49,970 nucleotides of DNA from Streptomyces sp. MH60 (GTDB lineage: Bacteria > Actinomycetota > Actinomycetes > Streptomycetales > Streptomycetaceae). The position numbers and the translations under genes were made by a program. Every line of letters begins with the position of its first letter. The stretch's first letter is position 1. Below the pieces are notes generated by a model that worked only from the letters and a program-made list of their open reading frames with translations, was not told where the DNA came from and did not search any database. The stretch lies in assembly GCF_002939385.1 (NCBI RefSeq), contig NZ_MULI01000051.1, positions 1-49,970 on the forward strand, written 5' to 3'. Shown piece after piece: positions 49,180-49,970 of the stretch.

Positions 49180-49970
49180 TCAGGTGCGGGTGACCTGGCC
49201 GCAGCCTCCCGACCCGGAGCCGCTGAGGGGACGGCTGCGGTCGTAGGGGTCGGTCGGGGGGCCGGTGGGCCGCGCGCCGCCCGGACCGTCGTCGTCGGGG
49301 AAGCCGGGGTGCAGGAAGCCGTCGTAGACGTCGCAGTCGGTGTTGCCGTACTCGGAGAAGTACTTCTCCATCAGGAGCTTGCCCTCGGTCACGTTCCACT
49401 TCGCCGGGTCGTTCAGGGTCAGGGTGAGCACGCGGCGGATGATGGTGCGGGCGACCGGTCCGTCCGCGTCGTCGGCCCGCACCAGCGGGTAGACGAAGGT
49501 GTAGTCCGCGTTGATCTTGACCACGCCCGGTTCGCCGGCGGCGAGCGTCATGCGGCCGCGGACCTTGACGACGTCACCGGCCGGGCGGATCTCGGCGGGG
49601 TCGAAGCGGGTGAAGAGGCGGAGCGGGTCGTGGTCCTCGTCGGGGCTGCTCAGGGAGCGGCGCAGCTTCGGCAGCAGCTCCGGCTGCTTCGGGTCGAGGA
49701 CGGCCAGCGCCTCGTCCGGGTGTCCGCCGCGCAGTACGGCGGGGTCCAGGTTGGCGGCGACCAGGAGTTCCTTGGTGCGGCGCAGCGCGAACGCCACGTC
49801 GTCCTCGCTCATGCCGGACAGCGCCTTCGCCCGCGGCACCGCGATGGCGTCGGCGCCCTCGGCCCACCGCTCGGCGGGCGAGCCGCGGAACGGGTGCTCG
49901 CGGGTGGCCCGTTCCGCCCCGGCGGGCTCGCCGGGAGCGCCGGTCGGCCGCGCCGTCTCGGCCGCCATGG
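49180..49970 (-). CDS. Hypothetical protein, 5' end probably outside the window
   Basis: At least 262 residues; the frame reaches the right edge. An ATG stands at 49968 but without visible upstream sequence it cannot be judged; the Ala/Pro/Glu-rich beginning (AAETARPTGAPGEPAGAE) looks like a linker, so a membrane or other domain may precede it. The rest is acidic and includes VVKVRGRMTLAAGEPGVVKI followed by NADYTFVYPL, TIIRRVLTLTLNDPAKWNVT and MEKYFSEYGNTDCDVYDGFL, like secreted or periplasm-facing streptomycete proteins of unknown function. Convergent with the protease gene. Confidence 0.65.
   Translation of the reverse strand, partial: MAAETARPTGAPGEPAGAERATREHPFRGSPAERWAEGADAIAVPRAKALSGMSEDDVAFALRRTKELLVAANLDPAVLRGGHPDEALAVLDPKQPELLPKLRRSLSSPDEDHDPLRLFTRFDPAEIRPAGDVVKVRGRMTLAAGEPGVVKINADYTFVYPLVRADDADGPVARTIIRRVLTLTLNDPAKWNVTEGKLLMEKYFSEYGNTDCDVYDGFLHPGFPDDDGPGGARPTGPPTDPYDRSRPLSGSGSGGCGQVTRT

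Overview
The window is high-GC DNA with strongly GC-biased third codon positions. It carries the actinobacterial ribosomal-protein supercluster (S10, spc and alpha operons without rpsD), secY-adk-map, zinc-type S14 and L36, a streptogrisin-type protease, and WhiJ-like XRE/DUF397/ATPase genes. All of this points to a Streptomyces chromosome. The gene order glmS ... coaA ... glmM-rpsI-rplM ... truA-rplQ-rpoA ... rpsJ ... cspA-gdhA matches, from memory, the core-chromosome order of S. coelicolor read backwards. I saw no rRNA, tRNA, CRISPR array or insertion sequence.

Layout. (1) 1-12.7 kb, housekeeping: the C-terminal part of an NAD(P)HX repair enzyme, an ASCH protein, glmS, a lipoprotein, coaA, a DUF389 membrane protein, glmM, rpsI-rplM, a GT87-like membrane glycosyltransferase, a single-pass membrane protein and truA. 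GlmS and GlmM are two steps of UDP-GlcNAc synthesis. (2) 12.8-29.3 kb, minus strand, read right to left: rpsJ-rplC-rplD-rplW-rplB-rpsS-rplV-rpsC-rplP-rpmC-rpsQ, rplN-rplX-rplE-rpsZ-rpsH-rplF-rplR-rpsE-rpmD-rplO, secY-adk-map, infA-rpmJ-rpsM-rpsK-rpoA-rplQ. Several neighbours share one base between stop and start codon, and hairpins mark internal breaks. (3) 29.7-38.1 kb, minus strand, an accessory island directly upstream of the S10 operon. It has three small companion genes, a 1,509-residue RHS/YD-repeat polymorphic toxin with a WXG-like N-terminus and a C-terminal tip resembling an ADP-ribosyltransferase, and a candidate immunity gene. Beyond these lies a stretch of remnants: a SUKH-like start, a DUF5753/DUF397 fragment, and a second frameshifted RHS C-terminus followed by a second, intact candidate immunity gene. 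(4) 38.1-41.4 kb: a MerR-like regulator with an unusual leader, a small unknown gene, a cold-shock protein and NADP-type glutamate dehydrogenase. (5) 41.5-50 kb: a tautomerase/SDR pair divergent from an XRE-MmyB regulator across a large palindrome; a DUF397/XRE-DUF5753/ATPase trio; a VOC protein divergent from a WYL regulator across a second palindrome; a LysR regulator and streptogrisin C-like secreted protease; and the 3' part of a gene that runs off the window.

The most interesting region is the RHS locus at 29.7-38.1 kb. Its structure (full-length toxin, immunity gene, displaced RHS tip, second immunity gene) is that of a polymorphic toxin that has exchanged its warhead. Smaller points are a 37-codon reading frame with a perfect ribosome-binding site but an ATC start, followed by a 14-bp hairpin ahead of the MerR gene; an 18-bp tandem repeat between coaA and the DUF389 gene; and a dispersed intergenic repeat present three times.
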